DNA of 64,000 bases from SIG575 sp045542485 (lineage in GTDB: Bacteria > Bacillota > Clostridia > Oscillospirales > Acutalibacteraceae): NCBI GenBank assembly GCA_045542485.1, contig JAZQLC010000027.1, forward strand, positions 1-64,000. The letters are read 5' to 3'. Positions 28,501 through 33,199 of this stretch are shown here, piece by piece. Made by a program: the position numbers and the translations under genes. The first letter of the stretch is position 1, and each line of letters begins with the position of its first letter. Under the pieces are notes generated by a model, which made no database searches, was not told the origin of the DNA, and saw only the letters and a program-made list of their open reading frames with translations.

Positions 28501-30604
28501 TTGCACCTATAGATGAAGGAATAGTGATATCAACATCATAGTAATAGACAGTTTTATCGTTTTTACCATCTGTGATAAGTTCGTAAGTAAGGTTGTTTGT
28601 ACCAAGACCGGTTACTGTATAATAAGAAGAGTTTGTCGGACCTGAGAAATTTCCCTTTACAGTAAATGTAGCGTCGCCCCAGCCTGAGAAGTCAAAAGAG
28701 CTTGTTGATACCTGAGCTTTTGTCTTTGTAATGCCATAATCAAAACCATTTACTATCAGATGATTATAGCTTGACATTGCATAGGCTTTTGAGAACTGAA
28801 GGTCGCCTTCATTTGCACCCGCACCACCGAATGATACAGGAGAAGGTCTTGAAGAAATGATAGCTGAGTAGAATACATTTCTTATCTTGTTATTTTTATA
28901 TGCTGTGTCGCCATTGAAACCAACGATTGCACCAAGAGGAGCTTTTGAATCAATGATTTTAACGAGAGCATAGCAGTTTTCTACGCCGAAGTTGTTACCT
29001 GTATCGCCATAACCTACGATGCCGCCGATGTAACGGGAAATTGTATTTCCGTCACCTACACCGTCAGTTGAGCCTGTTGCAATACAGTTTCTGATGCCAT
29101 AGTTTGATTTACCTGCGATACCGCCGTATATTGCACCGTCTGTTGCATCTGCAAAGTAAACACCGACATTTTTTACAGTACAAAGCTGAACGTCACCTGT
29201 ATTGTCGCCGACGATACCACCTGCTGCAGAAGCTCCTGTAACAAGGATATCATATTTTGTTGCTGATGCTTTTTCGTTTGTATTAAAGCTACCTGTCACA
29301 TCAGCGCGCTGGATACGGCCTGTGTTGTGACCTACAAGGAAACCTATTTTGTCAGCACCCTTGACGCTACTGTTACGACCGTCCATCTGGATTTCACAGT
29401 AGTACATACCTGTTGCTGAGCTTGTTCTCTGTGTTGCGTTTGTACCGACAAGACCACCAACAAAGGTGCTCTTTGATGTATCACCTTCGATAGTAAGCTT
29501 AACACCACGGACTTTGTTGATTTTACCTCTGTTCTGTGCAACAAGGGCACTGGCATAAGGTCTTGATGTTTTAATCGTTACATTTTCTGCAGTATTAAGT
29601 TTAACATTTGTGTTATCAAAGTTTGTTTCACTGTCAATAACACCACCGTTATCAACTACGATAGCAGTACCTGAATATGTACGCAGTGTTGTATTGTCAG
29701 GATAGAAGGATTCTGCCTTTGTAGTTGAAGCCGTTGTATCAAGTACGATAATTGAAAATCTGCATTCGTCTATGCTACCATCGTTTTTCAGAACAATACC
29801 TGCAGCCTGTGCATCAGAATATCCGTTAGTGATTGACACATTATGAACGGCAAGATTTGTAATGGTTGATGCTGAGTTGACATAACCGAAAATACTGAGT
29901 GAAGTAAAACTGCTGAGACTCATCGTTACATTCTTAATCTGTTTTCCGTTACCGTCAAGGTGGAAGAAAACATTGGAGTTAGATGAAACATCAGGGTTAA
30001 CTGAAACAAGTGCTCCGCCGATTCCGCCGTATTCAGCCTGATCGTCGAGATATGCCTGATCAATTGTAACATCTGCGAAATCGATGTCAGCAGTAAGCCT
30101 GAAATATTTGTTTGCGTTACCGGTATCATTGATTGCCTCGTTCATTCTGAGGAAGAAATCAACAGAACTGACAGCGTAGGGGTTAGACTCAGTACCCATA
30201 TTTGCTGTTGTACCGTCAACGCCGACCCATTCACCGGCTTTATTGTTATCAACTTTTCCGTCTTCAATCTGAATATCGGGTTTCTTTTCAGTTGTTGTTT
30301 CAGTAGTTTCTGCAGGTTTGGTTGTTGCAGGTTTTTCAGCGCCGATAGTTGTTGATTCTGCTTCTGTTTCAGCCTCTGTTGTCTCTTTGTCAGTAGTCTC
30401 GGAGGTTGTTGACTCTGATGTCTGAGGAACAGTTGTTTCAGGAGCATTTGTTGTAGCTTCTTCAGAGTCCGTAAGTGCGGAGGTATATTCACTTGTAGTA
30501 GACTCTTCAGTTGCTGCGAGTGCAGTGTATACGCCGGTGGAGGAAATAAGTACCACCCCGGTAAGAACTAAGGATATTAACCTTTTCATCAATTTTTTGT
30601 CCAT
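13511..30604 (-). CDS. Giant secreted beta-helix surface protein (5,697 residues)
   Basis: One uninterrupted 17-kb frame. The start at 30604 is set by GGAGGT 9 bases upstream. Residues 1-30 are an ordinary signal peptide with an A-L-A cleavage site, not the SipW type. Residues about 31-115 are a Thr/Ser/Glu linker. The rest repeats one plan about nine times (module starts near residues 140, 730, 1160, 1900, 2660, 3320, 3905, 4505 and 5140): an entry motif like GEGTAENPIQV, then an N-DIDL-type strand pair, then F-G-x-F-D-G-x-G-H-x-I, then many short turns of the GGI[VA]G...I.NC.V type. The last matches GLUG-like repeats of right-handed beta-helix adhesins and IgA-protease N-regions. Short Ig-like stretches separate modules. 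No LPXTG, SLH, dockerin or other anchor is visible; the protein ends VNSIENILW. Role inferred: very long adhesin or matrix fibre. Confidence 0.88.
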   Translation of the reverse strand: MDKKLMKRLISLVLTGVVLISSTGVYTALAATEESTTSEYTSALTDSEEATTNAPETTVPQTSESTTSETTDKETTEAETEAESTTIGAEKPATTKPAETTETTTEKKPDIQIEDGKVDNNKAGEWVGVDGTTANMGTESNPYAVSSVDFFLRMNEAINDTGNANKYFRLTADIDFADVTIDQAYLDDQAEYGGIGGALVSVNPDVSSNSNVFFHLDGNGKQIKNVTMSLSSFTSLSIFGYVNSASTITNLAVHNVSITNGYSDAQAAGIVLKNDGSIDECRFSIIVLDTTASTTKAESFYPDNTTLRTYSGTAIVVDNGGVIDSETNFDNTNVKLNTAENVTIKTSRPYASALVAQNRGKINKVRGVKLTIEGDTSKSTFVGGLVGTNATQRTSSATGMYYCEIQMDGRNSSVKGADKIGFLVGHNTGRIQRADVTGSFNTNEKASATKYDILVTGASAAGGIVGDNTGDVQLCTVKNVGVYFADATDGAIYGGIAGKSNYGIRNCIATGSTDGVGDGNTISRYIGGIVGYGDTGNNFGVENCYALVKIIDSKAPLGAIVGFNGDTAYKNNKIRNVFYSAIISSRPSPVSFGGAGANEGDLQFSKAYAMSSYNHLIVNGFDYGITKTKAQVSTSSFDFSGWGDATFTVKGNFSGPTNSSYYTVTGLGTNNLTYELITDGKNDKTVYYYDVDITIPSSIGANKEGTTLVNQPMELGILNSNGIHNSSDYTSDGFIGTKDKPIELTTAEMNFLYYAPAAHFVLDGAPYVNDSFTAPAATFWGTINGNGNVITYEVDRDLFKGIYGSRDNSLQNNNATTHKSDPSDEADVASNLTNGVIRNLTVKMSANTTDRYISSVFGNICNATMKNTVITSFAGNTIVLTEGNTGLFAKAIYGNSYLYGCYVDSNYETADGSAGTHIEANYDGIAGFVGVIDAEKTIIDNCGSDVNVKGMKSGMQNMAVFAGQIKSLKGGYIQNCYSAGGLIRSAVGSSFNASTCNLFAGNIQSDSSETHIYNCYYSPAHAYTDTLTGGKNDLTTGIRSGAYTGSCKVWSFQMQNASTQLWGDISLKVSAASDILYLEGINNIDRFDIASYSNAATDLNNHFTAVSSNENVLDFTNFRWFGRIGLSTTFTGDTNASAYVTAKHNATGLVAKLTVFSSSDLEIDGDGYYLIKTPVDLYYLSTNQTQLVSGSTEYMYMSSSSKIRLAADIDMSGYTIEPIGSSSVFFKGEFDGAGYTISNLNFGHGNLDQALFGYIQGATIRRLNIDNASIVGASYTGAIVGTVYDYAVIEGCKVTNSVISGQNHVGGIVGGINVKSTAQATQIINCTVENTTVTSTKKVKEHAYIGGIIGGTSMNSTEGCYAEISGCKVTDCTLSASAYGIGGVVGYAPDIKNKISACEVTGTTVTSGEAANGPTYASLGAVAGLFGGSLLENCTVTDCTVKGECASGVVSRLINEANTTSTISGCTVKGSTIEAPDIAAGILAQVSAYATSSCWGDKVVTNCKVSAHTTTTTDTETGTTTTNTKDTTIKALVSGGIVGNVQQFSNKNLTVTGCTNLGIIETTGKKGSITDAAGGIVGRLSSGLQTSGILVTGCLSQGTVKGNSNLGGIIGMNNANAHNGENKLIKDCYVTCKFESSNLAVVKGLAIGYIGYQTKSNSSAFAENVVFSSLNTREALFGNIEETSGGYDMNKGADQTKGGITVDFTTSVSNTSTGGKRFLNHFAHAVVGYEDGMMGKSNTVELRTNMFVSSTIYEKANTTVSYAYGGVSLGSTRVAGLAATTVPRFSVGNLPVLVGTDGNAFTDPSKGGTVSGVPVFTTTASSSKILVGYGSSGRDAQGNITGTPTENATYNKLTDVSIQTFDKKCNATVKTTYTGIINGETVSFDVGFRVVVNGEHAFDGTGTEYDPFLIYTAEDLLAIKQHHDNPSAKDDFKDNPEFYYGSDKDGNHVPVYYEIMNDIDMTEELATENKSFAPIGTEEAPFKGKIRTYHDEQMKISNLLINNPKQNSDYAYDDAYTVTDADGNKTVTYSDALGLFGYTDGAEIYNLELENVNILSVPGTTNGFLGIKSGALVGVANNTLIQNVKVSGASSVAIEGTFGGRAGAIGGIVGQAGNNVVLSDVSVIGADNDSRITVKGQYCVGGIVGSSADTTGCSITNPIVENVDVTNLAISGVSIAGGIAGQYSGVITGSEELKDDEGNIVNPASRVKVNNVSVLGTVVGGAVGSGNIINLATGGCDLTLEEIDVTNTNVEVTDTIRNDTSASPNGIAGGILGQSKDSYHYYITDCTVDANTTVTSGHCAGGIVGSASNRGKGQLQTETCLIISDCTTLAKVNQLTAPTTNTLTLGDSVKRKTGAGSVIGVITSNALAMNEETFAPQIQIKNVTAGGEISGTFNVGGVIGEFAVFQGRLNEITESIIYDCIVSARITPLEAATERFGVILGSIEGNQYNSNNPNEQVLNAQAPFPEQDSNGKTIEYGVRPFDKIFYSSYTAGSYGLYGLAAVKDYQDPVYSVFFETIYDVNKVMYNFVSPSDGTVTQLPVSVVTDGFVATNPSASYQWFGDTVYEFSTEFKELLAANEGSGTPFGFSIAGKDFTLVETDGIQSANKDIFEVIANDDGHLGVNLEKYPYKIKVKQFNTADLVFTYTNGLQIGIPVICGVNFEGEGTAENPIQVENADIFYHIVKVLPSYSFIQTADIDLSDKSKYPATSLAQLIPNFTGTYDGQGHSITGFDVTIESSESPVGIFSKVSGVKTDAEGNVIPNVQNLKFIDCSVNSGETSAGTGIAIGELANGATVSNIEVVSGEKSSSSATSKLGNVGGAIGTVTGASVVNGVTVEGTTVSTEKGSAGGAIGTVVEDSAKVISPVVKNTTVTSGKVDTESNYLGGTTDDIAGGIVAQAHGTIIGPESTETDGNPVYVNAVENVTVRALVAGGAVGAVYKTNIADATPTTRSLTLQDIRVSGAVVTAKSVDGTRATSGAGLLGWARALTNVKLDNCYVTNTTSLSAVASVGGVSYGAGAVANVDDSVVTLTLIDTESYATVNSQEAGVDGTVHAASLVAYINNAPEKLTFDGCVAGGKITGKAMTTFVGGVIGGFTDTYASNEITHEIFKNGVISAELECIDGTSNNSTLKSVHRIGKFIAGYADGMFVEANFPTMFSNNYYSTYPNDIAFFATESGDKGPLDSLLAQVENGFVNINDNNLEITDEFKSGWNKVAITKSIGSETTLYARLSEKFAELPYGSEANRRNAVAAGGFTLNETAKDAEGNPISCIDLIGDPSQTENIGEFELTVKPTDYGAEMLVAEYTCGLKTTAQIISVEIEGEGNEASPFLISTPTQLRVVAYLTVGNYYFRQINDIDLSNSYASTGTDTDKFIHNNGGKFYAPIGTESAPFDGVYDGQGYKITGVKSERGNENNIGVFGFVKQNGTLVPTIKNLHVELMAPGEKANGILGGENVGGIAGKIANAVIENCSVTIGTVTGKQNVGGIAGHFTSSKIINCFTQSDVSAFSSEVAPYAGGIVGYVHDAVNFESTISGCFASGSIYASSKDANVDRSNAAGIVSYLENSTDLVIDNCLFTGTTSSGYGIVGGNNYLKFIMTMSDCIDAGQNVAMENDKFVKIPTAVASSTTLGTGTITMSNLYYDSALLKVNTDVDEAGRKLLEKINGKPTSELIGVSMGEGWTTIEGHYPVPAVSQITVTTYDENYAVTGTETKTDPYSDAYAKFLSVPIQTSEDEEETNIEKAAYGQGLVYPVTLLTNVDGNKVTYSSSIFDTTDTVAYPEGFDTSLYNGAGEQKLDEDGNPVVDNDGNPVIVYNKNVDLLFGDDTETGKTTVYRNIFDTTEGIANRGNFENKPTKNTFVNAGAASGGVFSNGEAYYNAQTPIIFATAEINGVKVQRDIKLALSYGTTYCIATQRQLYALGKAEYELVQGAKFSNYYGSTYNYKLITDIDCGDNETLFTPIGLDVSTGYTGQFDGSGHTIKNLKIEQTGKDNVGMFARVSKNWNSPYDPLIKDLTLENATVVATGTISGGQQTGGNYVGTLVGHVMGDGDIVIENCHAIGYAEYDEKGNILPGTVKGTVTGNGSYVGGLIGKVDYPTTVIERCSSSVLVSGSKDAVGGLIGDSAATVQSCYATGNVICDNIYNTTNTERVFGVGGLIGIMSNGTVKESFASGNVEVKKFNSGNNAFINGDLGIGGFVGVVKEMKDPVTQNDITDDVITECFSGGNVKFGTENNTSAIRPYSTTAIVGVGGFSGINREGIAHAYSSAAVNTTFGDIIARNSGAVYGVGIGGVAGVALGNVEDVYSSGSVAPAYTSIDSTENPDNCYFGKGGTVGTKMDSDATVRYCYYDSWTNTDPTLTSIGGQANNQEARGLTTLELTSGKKPANTTFSDVWGFTPSAYPYLKTLLKETSDNYIMTNSILSVVCVNVAYDDVSAKTGAGITQALTVPSEFKYTDEDFEEHVYELDWAGATLEGNLAAIKRTRNTREYVDVVAQVKDYEQYATRVYSRLCADMKGTFEQPYLIGNEADLDHMNMTADELAEAKENYSGFYDQWATPLGAGNEQIEGTVHYQLMSNIAVDETVRVIPDAPASYTYSVLVSDAEGSSTTEEKTFNYQGFMLKGNGYSIKNVNLDKGYYFTNVDENTTISNIIFENFTFNDSDSAIVKVNKGTLQDVYVKAAIGDGTADISDAAGLVNTNKGTIDGCMVDATIKRAAGNVGVMAVTNEGTIINSGTAGTLDTSEGSDVQKIAAFVVNNKGTIKNSFSMADVNVLAAENATVSYVSGFVSINDNGTIDSVYTRSAVSFANQPADDTLTVGLLVGEVTNISDAEHITNSYAAGLLGYFNPEQDSILFGTVGDMPKLSSVYVDKSLAGEQSANSYKYSASLSSIMDMKYMPDAMKYDATNNPDGIFVAGDTDKLTLPQLTAIINAENHQVVDASGNLIYVDTSVTDEVVTYTIFTETVVVGEGEETETISVRKYRCSDGNVYLADGSDNVTDENGNIIVPVENLKLQYAIYLEEKVVIRNYDVIKAYSQISSMTIKTGQNQYADRLVPNSSGTAATYGVSLNSRVSSVDGVQFNPASEKNIIGINNSTRILSTNQTDGDETIKVTNRNKIKLSRGMEIDPTLYIDVKVNSETLINSINPNFEGGVGTKENPYIISNADSLTSLHYYGTESELYFVLGNDIDMSEVKDFQIHHFTAHLNDPESIGEDDTYQYAIENFTSGTVNEDGTITAGHGGLFGIIEDGAVVNNVALTATIAGEEQYTGALANIIKNATVTNCVVSANVTSEAEAVEDENGNIVANPATGIVAGRVSENAVIRGIVTTGNVTAQAGAVGGVIGSAHEATISEILSTANVGEGEAVAGIVGEMLVSTTLTNALYGGVAKSKKPVVGTYVDETAITETYFDKQLNKGIEEGTVIGVGKTTKECEDLTFDDTFTSVDPNDGGYYPVPVTIVNTIGMGGATTYEGYGSTAALAAATMNFYLGSTYGQIGYYTSMQFINIASGSAVTATEDGNGGYFSIVPGEKVYTIKTAKFNENMDPGISFSLANGAVRTVYPGLVRNANISYTIENPSNFDVTDKLLGVLVKSVSEKGSAEGVQVLNDFTNEIGVKQEVDALAIAKELDGFYVGGMLPEGYEYKITATLGGQEIPSENIVKEETVYGTFIKLPDVKDAEGNTATDVVLTLTIVEKDRPWGVNSIENILW

Positions 30605-30733
30605 TCTAAAATACCTCCGAAATTTTAAAAGCTTCACCAAAGTTCTCTTTGTGCGTCACACACGCTATATACAAGATGTTGAAACTTTTAATTTTGCAGC
30701 AAAAACCAAGTAAAATCAAGGTTTTTACCGTTT

Positions 30734-30754
30734 TGTAAAGTTATCCACTTTACA
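30734..30754. promoter_or_regulatory. Palindromic operator candidate 1
   Basis: TGTAAAGT-TATCC-ACTTTACA, a perfect 8+8 inverted repeat in the gap between the DUF2357 gene and the giant gene. It shares its half-site with the adjacent larger palindrome. No T-tract follows, so it does not look like a terminator. Confidence 0.5.
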
Positions 30755-30764
30755 CTATATATTT

Positions 30765-30792
30765 AATTGTAAAGTTTTTATACTTTACAATT
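30765..30792. promoter_or_regulatory. Palindromic operator candidate 2
   Basis: AATTGTAAAGT-TTTTAT-ACTTTACAATT, a perfect 11+11 inverted repeat whose right edge touches the stop codon of the DUF2357 gene. The same TGTAAAGT half-site occurs in the neighbouring palindrome. It may be a protein-binding site controlling the giant gene; a hairpin acting on the message is the alternative. Confidence 0.5.
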
Positions 30793-33146
30793 TAGTTGTC
30801 TGCACTTTCTGTTTCCTGTGCAGGTTTTTTAGCATTTTTGGCTTTTTCTTTCGCCTGAGCAGCCTTCATTTTTGCTTTTTCTTTCTCTTTAGCAACTCTG
30901 GCTTTCTCTTTGGCGATTGCATCAGCTTTGGCTTTAGCAAGTCTTTCTTTTTCTTTCTGCTTAGCCTTCTGCTCTGCTTCTTTAGCCTTCTGTTTTGCTT
31001 TTTCAGCTGCAGCTTTTGCTTTTTCTTTTTCTCTTGCAGCTCTATCTTTTGCTTCCTGCTCTGCTTTTACTTTAGCCTTGGCTATTCTTTCTTTTTCTTT
31101 TTCTTTCTCTTTAGCCAGTCTTTCTTTTTCAAGCTGAGCCTGTTTTGCTTTTGCTGCCTGTTCTTTTGCTTTAGCTCTTTCTTTAGCTATCTTTTCTTTC
31201 TCAAGCTGAGCCGCTTTTTCTTTGGCAGCCTTTTCTCTTGCTTTTAATCTTTCTATACGTTCCTTCTCAAGAGCTTCTGCCTTTTCCTTTGCGAGTCTTT
31301 CTTTTTCTTTCTGTTTCTGTTTTGCAGCAGCAGCTTTTTCTTTTGCTTCCTGTTCAGCCTTTTCTTTTGCAAGTCTTGCCTTTTCTTTAGCCTTTGCAGC
31401 TTTCTCTTTTGCTTCCTGCTCTGCTTTTTCCTTAGCTAACCTTGCCTTTTCTTTCTCTCTGGCTGCCTTTTCTCTTGCTTCCTGCTCCGCTTTCTCTCTG
31501 GCAAGTCTTTCCTTTTCTTTTGCTATTCTTGCCTTTTCTTTTTCTTTTGCCTTACGCTCGTTTTCAAGTGCGATAGCTTTTTCTTTTGCTATGCGCTTCT
31601 TTTCAAGCTCTTTTGCCTTGCGCTGTTTTTCAAGCTCAAGTGCTTTCTCTTTGGCAATTCGTTTTCTCTCAAGTTCCCTGGCTTTACGCTGCCTTTCCAG
31701 TTCGAGTGCTTTTTCTTTTGCAATACGTTCTCTTTCTTTCTGTTTTGCAATACGCTCTTTTTCCTTTGCAGCTGCAATTGCCTGTTCTTCCCTGAGCTTT
31801 GCAAGACGTTTCTTTTCTTTCTCTTTCTCTCGTCTTGCCTTTTCCAGAGCAATCTCTTTTTCTTTCTTTGCCTTGAGTCTTGCTCTTTCTCTTTCCTTGC
31901 GCTGTCTTTCCAGTTCTTTTTCGCGAGCGATTCTCGCTTTTTCTCTTTCGATTCTGCGGCGTTCGATTTCTTTCTTTCTTTCGATTTCTGCCTTGATTTT
32001 TTCCTCGATAAGACGTTTGCGCTCTTTTTCATGTGCTAATGCACGATCAATTGCTTCTCTGATTTTCTGTTCACCGGCAGTCTTTTTCTTTTGAGCCAGT
32101 TTCATTTCATCAATGAAGATCTTTCTGATTTCAACTTCATCCAGATCATAATTAAGAACAAGCTCTTCAGCAAGTCGCTTGATAAACTTCGGTTTGATTT
32201 TGCGTTTTTTGAGTTTACCTCTGAAGCTGCTTTCGGGTGCTGTATTCTTCTTAAGAAGCATATAGTTGTAAGCCAATACTCCGTAAAGGTCATCACGATA
32301 GTTATCGCTTACCATATCATCTGATTCTTTAACTGTTATTTCATAACCAACATCTTCATAGGAGTGAATAAACTGCCATAATGCAAGGCACTGACGGAAG
32401 TTGGGGTCCTTAAGAATAACGTTAGTTCTCATAATGGGAGGACGGACAGGAACGCACTTACGCATTTCTTTCATGAAATTCGAGTGGCTGAAGTCGTCCA
32501 CTAGAGACTTAATTCTGTGGATTCTGTCCATAATTGACTTCTCTTTTTTTCCGTCCACATCTTCATCACTGTTATATTTAGTTGCAACTTCCATCTTAAA
32601 GGTTATAAGTTCGTTACCTTTTTTAACCGAACTTTCCATTTTAAGTGAAGTAAGGTTTTCATCATCAGACATATTTGCAAGAACATCGTATCTGACATTA
32701 ATGAAATACTCAAGCTGTTTGATAAGAGTGAATAAGAAACGGTTTTCGTAAATTTCATAACTTTCTTCACGGAAAACGTTCAGGATTTTGCTGGGCATAA
32801 CACTACCGTCATCTTCAACCTTAGCAATCATATTAGTATGCTGAGCAAGATGTCTTATTGATTCGGTAGTAATTTTCTTAGCACGTTCAATAATAACAAC
32901 TTCTTCTTCCTGAACAATAAACTTACGGGGATTTCTGAGGATGTTATCGATGGGGATAATACAACTTTCAATAGCCTCAACCCAACGGACGTCTATTTTC
33001 TTTTCAAAGAATCTATTAAATTGAGAGAAATTGTTGTGTCCCGTGGAAATAGCCTCGTACATAAAGTCATAGTACGGGTTTCCCTCTGACATTTCAGCCA
33101 TTTTGTCTTTGTAGACAGAATATAAATCGAGATATGATTCGCTCAT
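30792..33146 (-). CDS. DUF2357/McrC-like protein with ~400-residue charged helix
   Basis: 784 residues. The N-terminal half (about 1-365) resembles the DUF2357 domain that accompanies McrB-like ATPases: ESYEIYENRFLFTLIKQLEY near residue 128 matches the "YENRF" signature, and VPVRPPIMRTNVILKDPNFR the conserved later part. In McrC-like proteins a PD-(D/E)XK nuclease normally follows; here none is visible. Instead residues about 365-784 are almost only Lys, Glu, Ala, Arg, Leu and Ile in repeats of 22 residues (two 11-residue units), for example RIAKEKALELERQRKARE. As one continuous helix this would be about 60 nm long. ATG 33146 has AGGGGA 9 bases upstream. It lies 53 bases after the ATPase gene, which should encode its partner. 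Confidence 0.72.
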   Translation of the reverse strand: MSESYLDLYSVYKDKMAEMSEGNPYYDFMYEAISTGHNNFSQFNRFFEKKIDVRWVEAIESCIIPIDNILRNPRKFIVQEEEVVIIERAKKITTESIRHLAQHTNMIAKVEDDGSVMPSKILNVFREESYEIYENRFLFTLIKQLEYFINVRYDVLANMSDDENLTSLKMESSVKKGNELITFKMEVATKYNSDEDVDGKKEKSIMDRIHRIKSLVDDFSHSNFMKEMRKCVPVRPPIMRTNVILKDPNFRQCLALWQFIHSYEDVGYEITVKESDDMVSDNYRDDLYGVLAYNYMLLKKNTAPESSFRGKLKKRKIKPKFIKRLAEELVLNYDLDEVEIRKIFIDEMKLAQKKKTAGEQKIREAIDRALAHEKERKRLIEEKIKAEIERKKEIERRRIEREKARIAREKELERQRKERERARLKAKKEKEIALEKARREKEKEKKRLAKLREEQAIAAAKEKERIAKQKERERIAKEKALELERQRKARELERKRIAKEKALELEKQRKAKELEKKRIAKEKAIALENERKAKEKEKARIAKEKERLAREKAEQEAREKAAREKEKARLAKEKAEQEAKEKAAKAKEKARLAKEKAEQEAKEKAAAAKQKQKEKERLAKEKAEALEKERIERLKAREKAAKEKAAQLEKEKIAKERAKAKEQAAKAKQAQLEKERLAKEKEKEKERIAKAKVKAEQEAKDRAAREKEKAKAAAEKAKQKAKEAEQKAKQKEKERLAKAKADAIAKEKARVAKEKEKAKMKAAQAKEKAKNAKKPAQETESADN
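31345..31780 (-). repeat. 66-bp tandem repeats in the charged-helix coding region
   Basis: The word GCTTCC recurs at 31345, 31411 and 31477, and GCTTT[TC]TCTTT[TG]GC at 31576, 31642 and 31708, each 66 bases apart. This equals 22 codons and matches the protein repeat. Copies are diverged, so the array looks old and selected rather than newly expanded. Confidence 0.75.
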
Positions 33147-33199
33147 CTGAGAACGTCCCCTTTTGTGTGAAGATTAATTGTGCTATAAAGCTTAAGCTA

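Noticed and set aside
13511..30604. Many similar short sequences in the giant gene that look at first like a repeat array
   Set aside because: They are degenerate, in frame and unevenly spaced; they encode the beta-helix turns and are not CRISPR or satellite DNA.
30741..30749. TTATCCACT, close to the DnaA box TTATCCACA
   Set aside because: It stands alone inside a palindrome, with no cluster of boxes and no origin-type genes nearby; probably a by-product of the palindrome.
31222..32094. 290-codon frame opposite the charged helix
   Set aside because: Phe/Ser/Ala repeats mirror the Lys/Glu/Ala codons of the real gene; no start signal.
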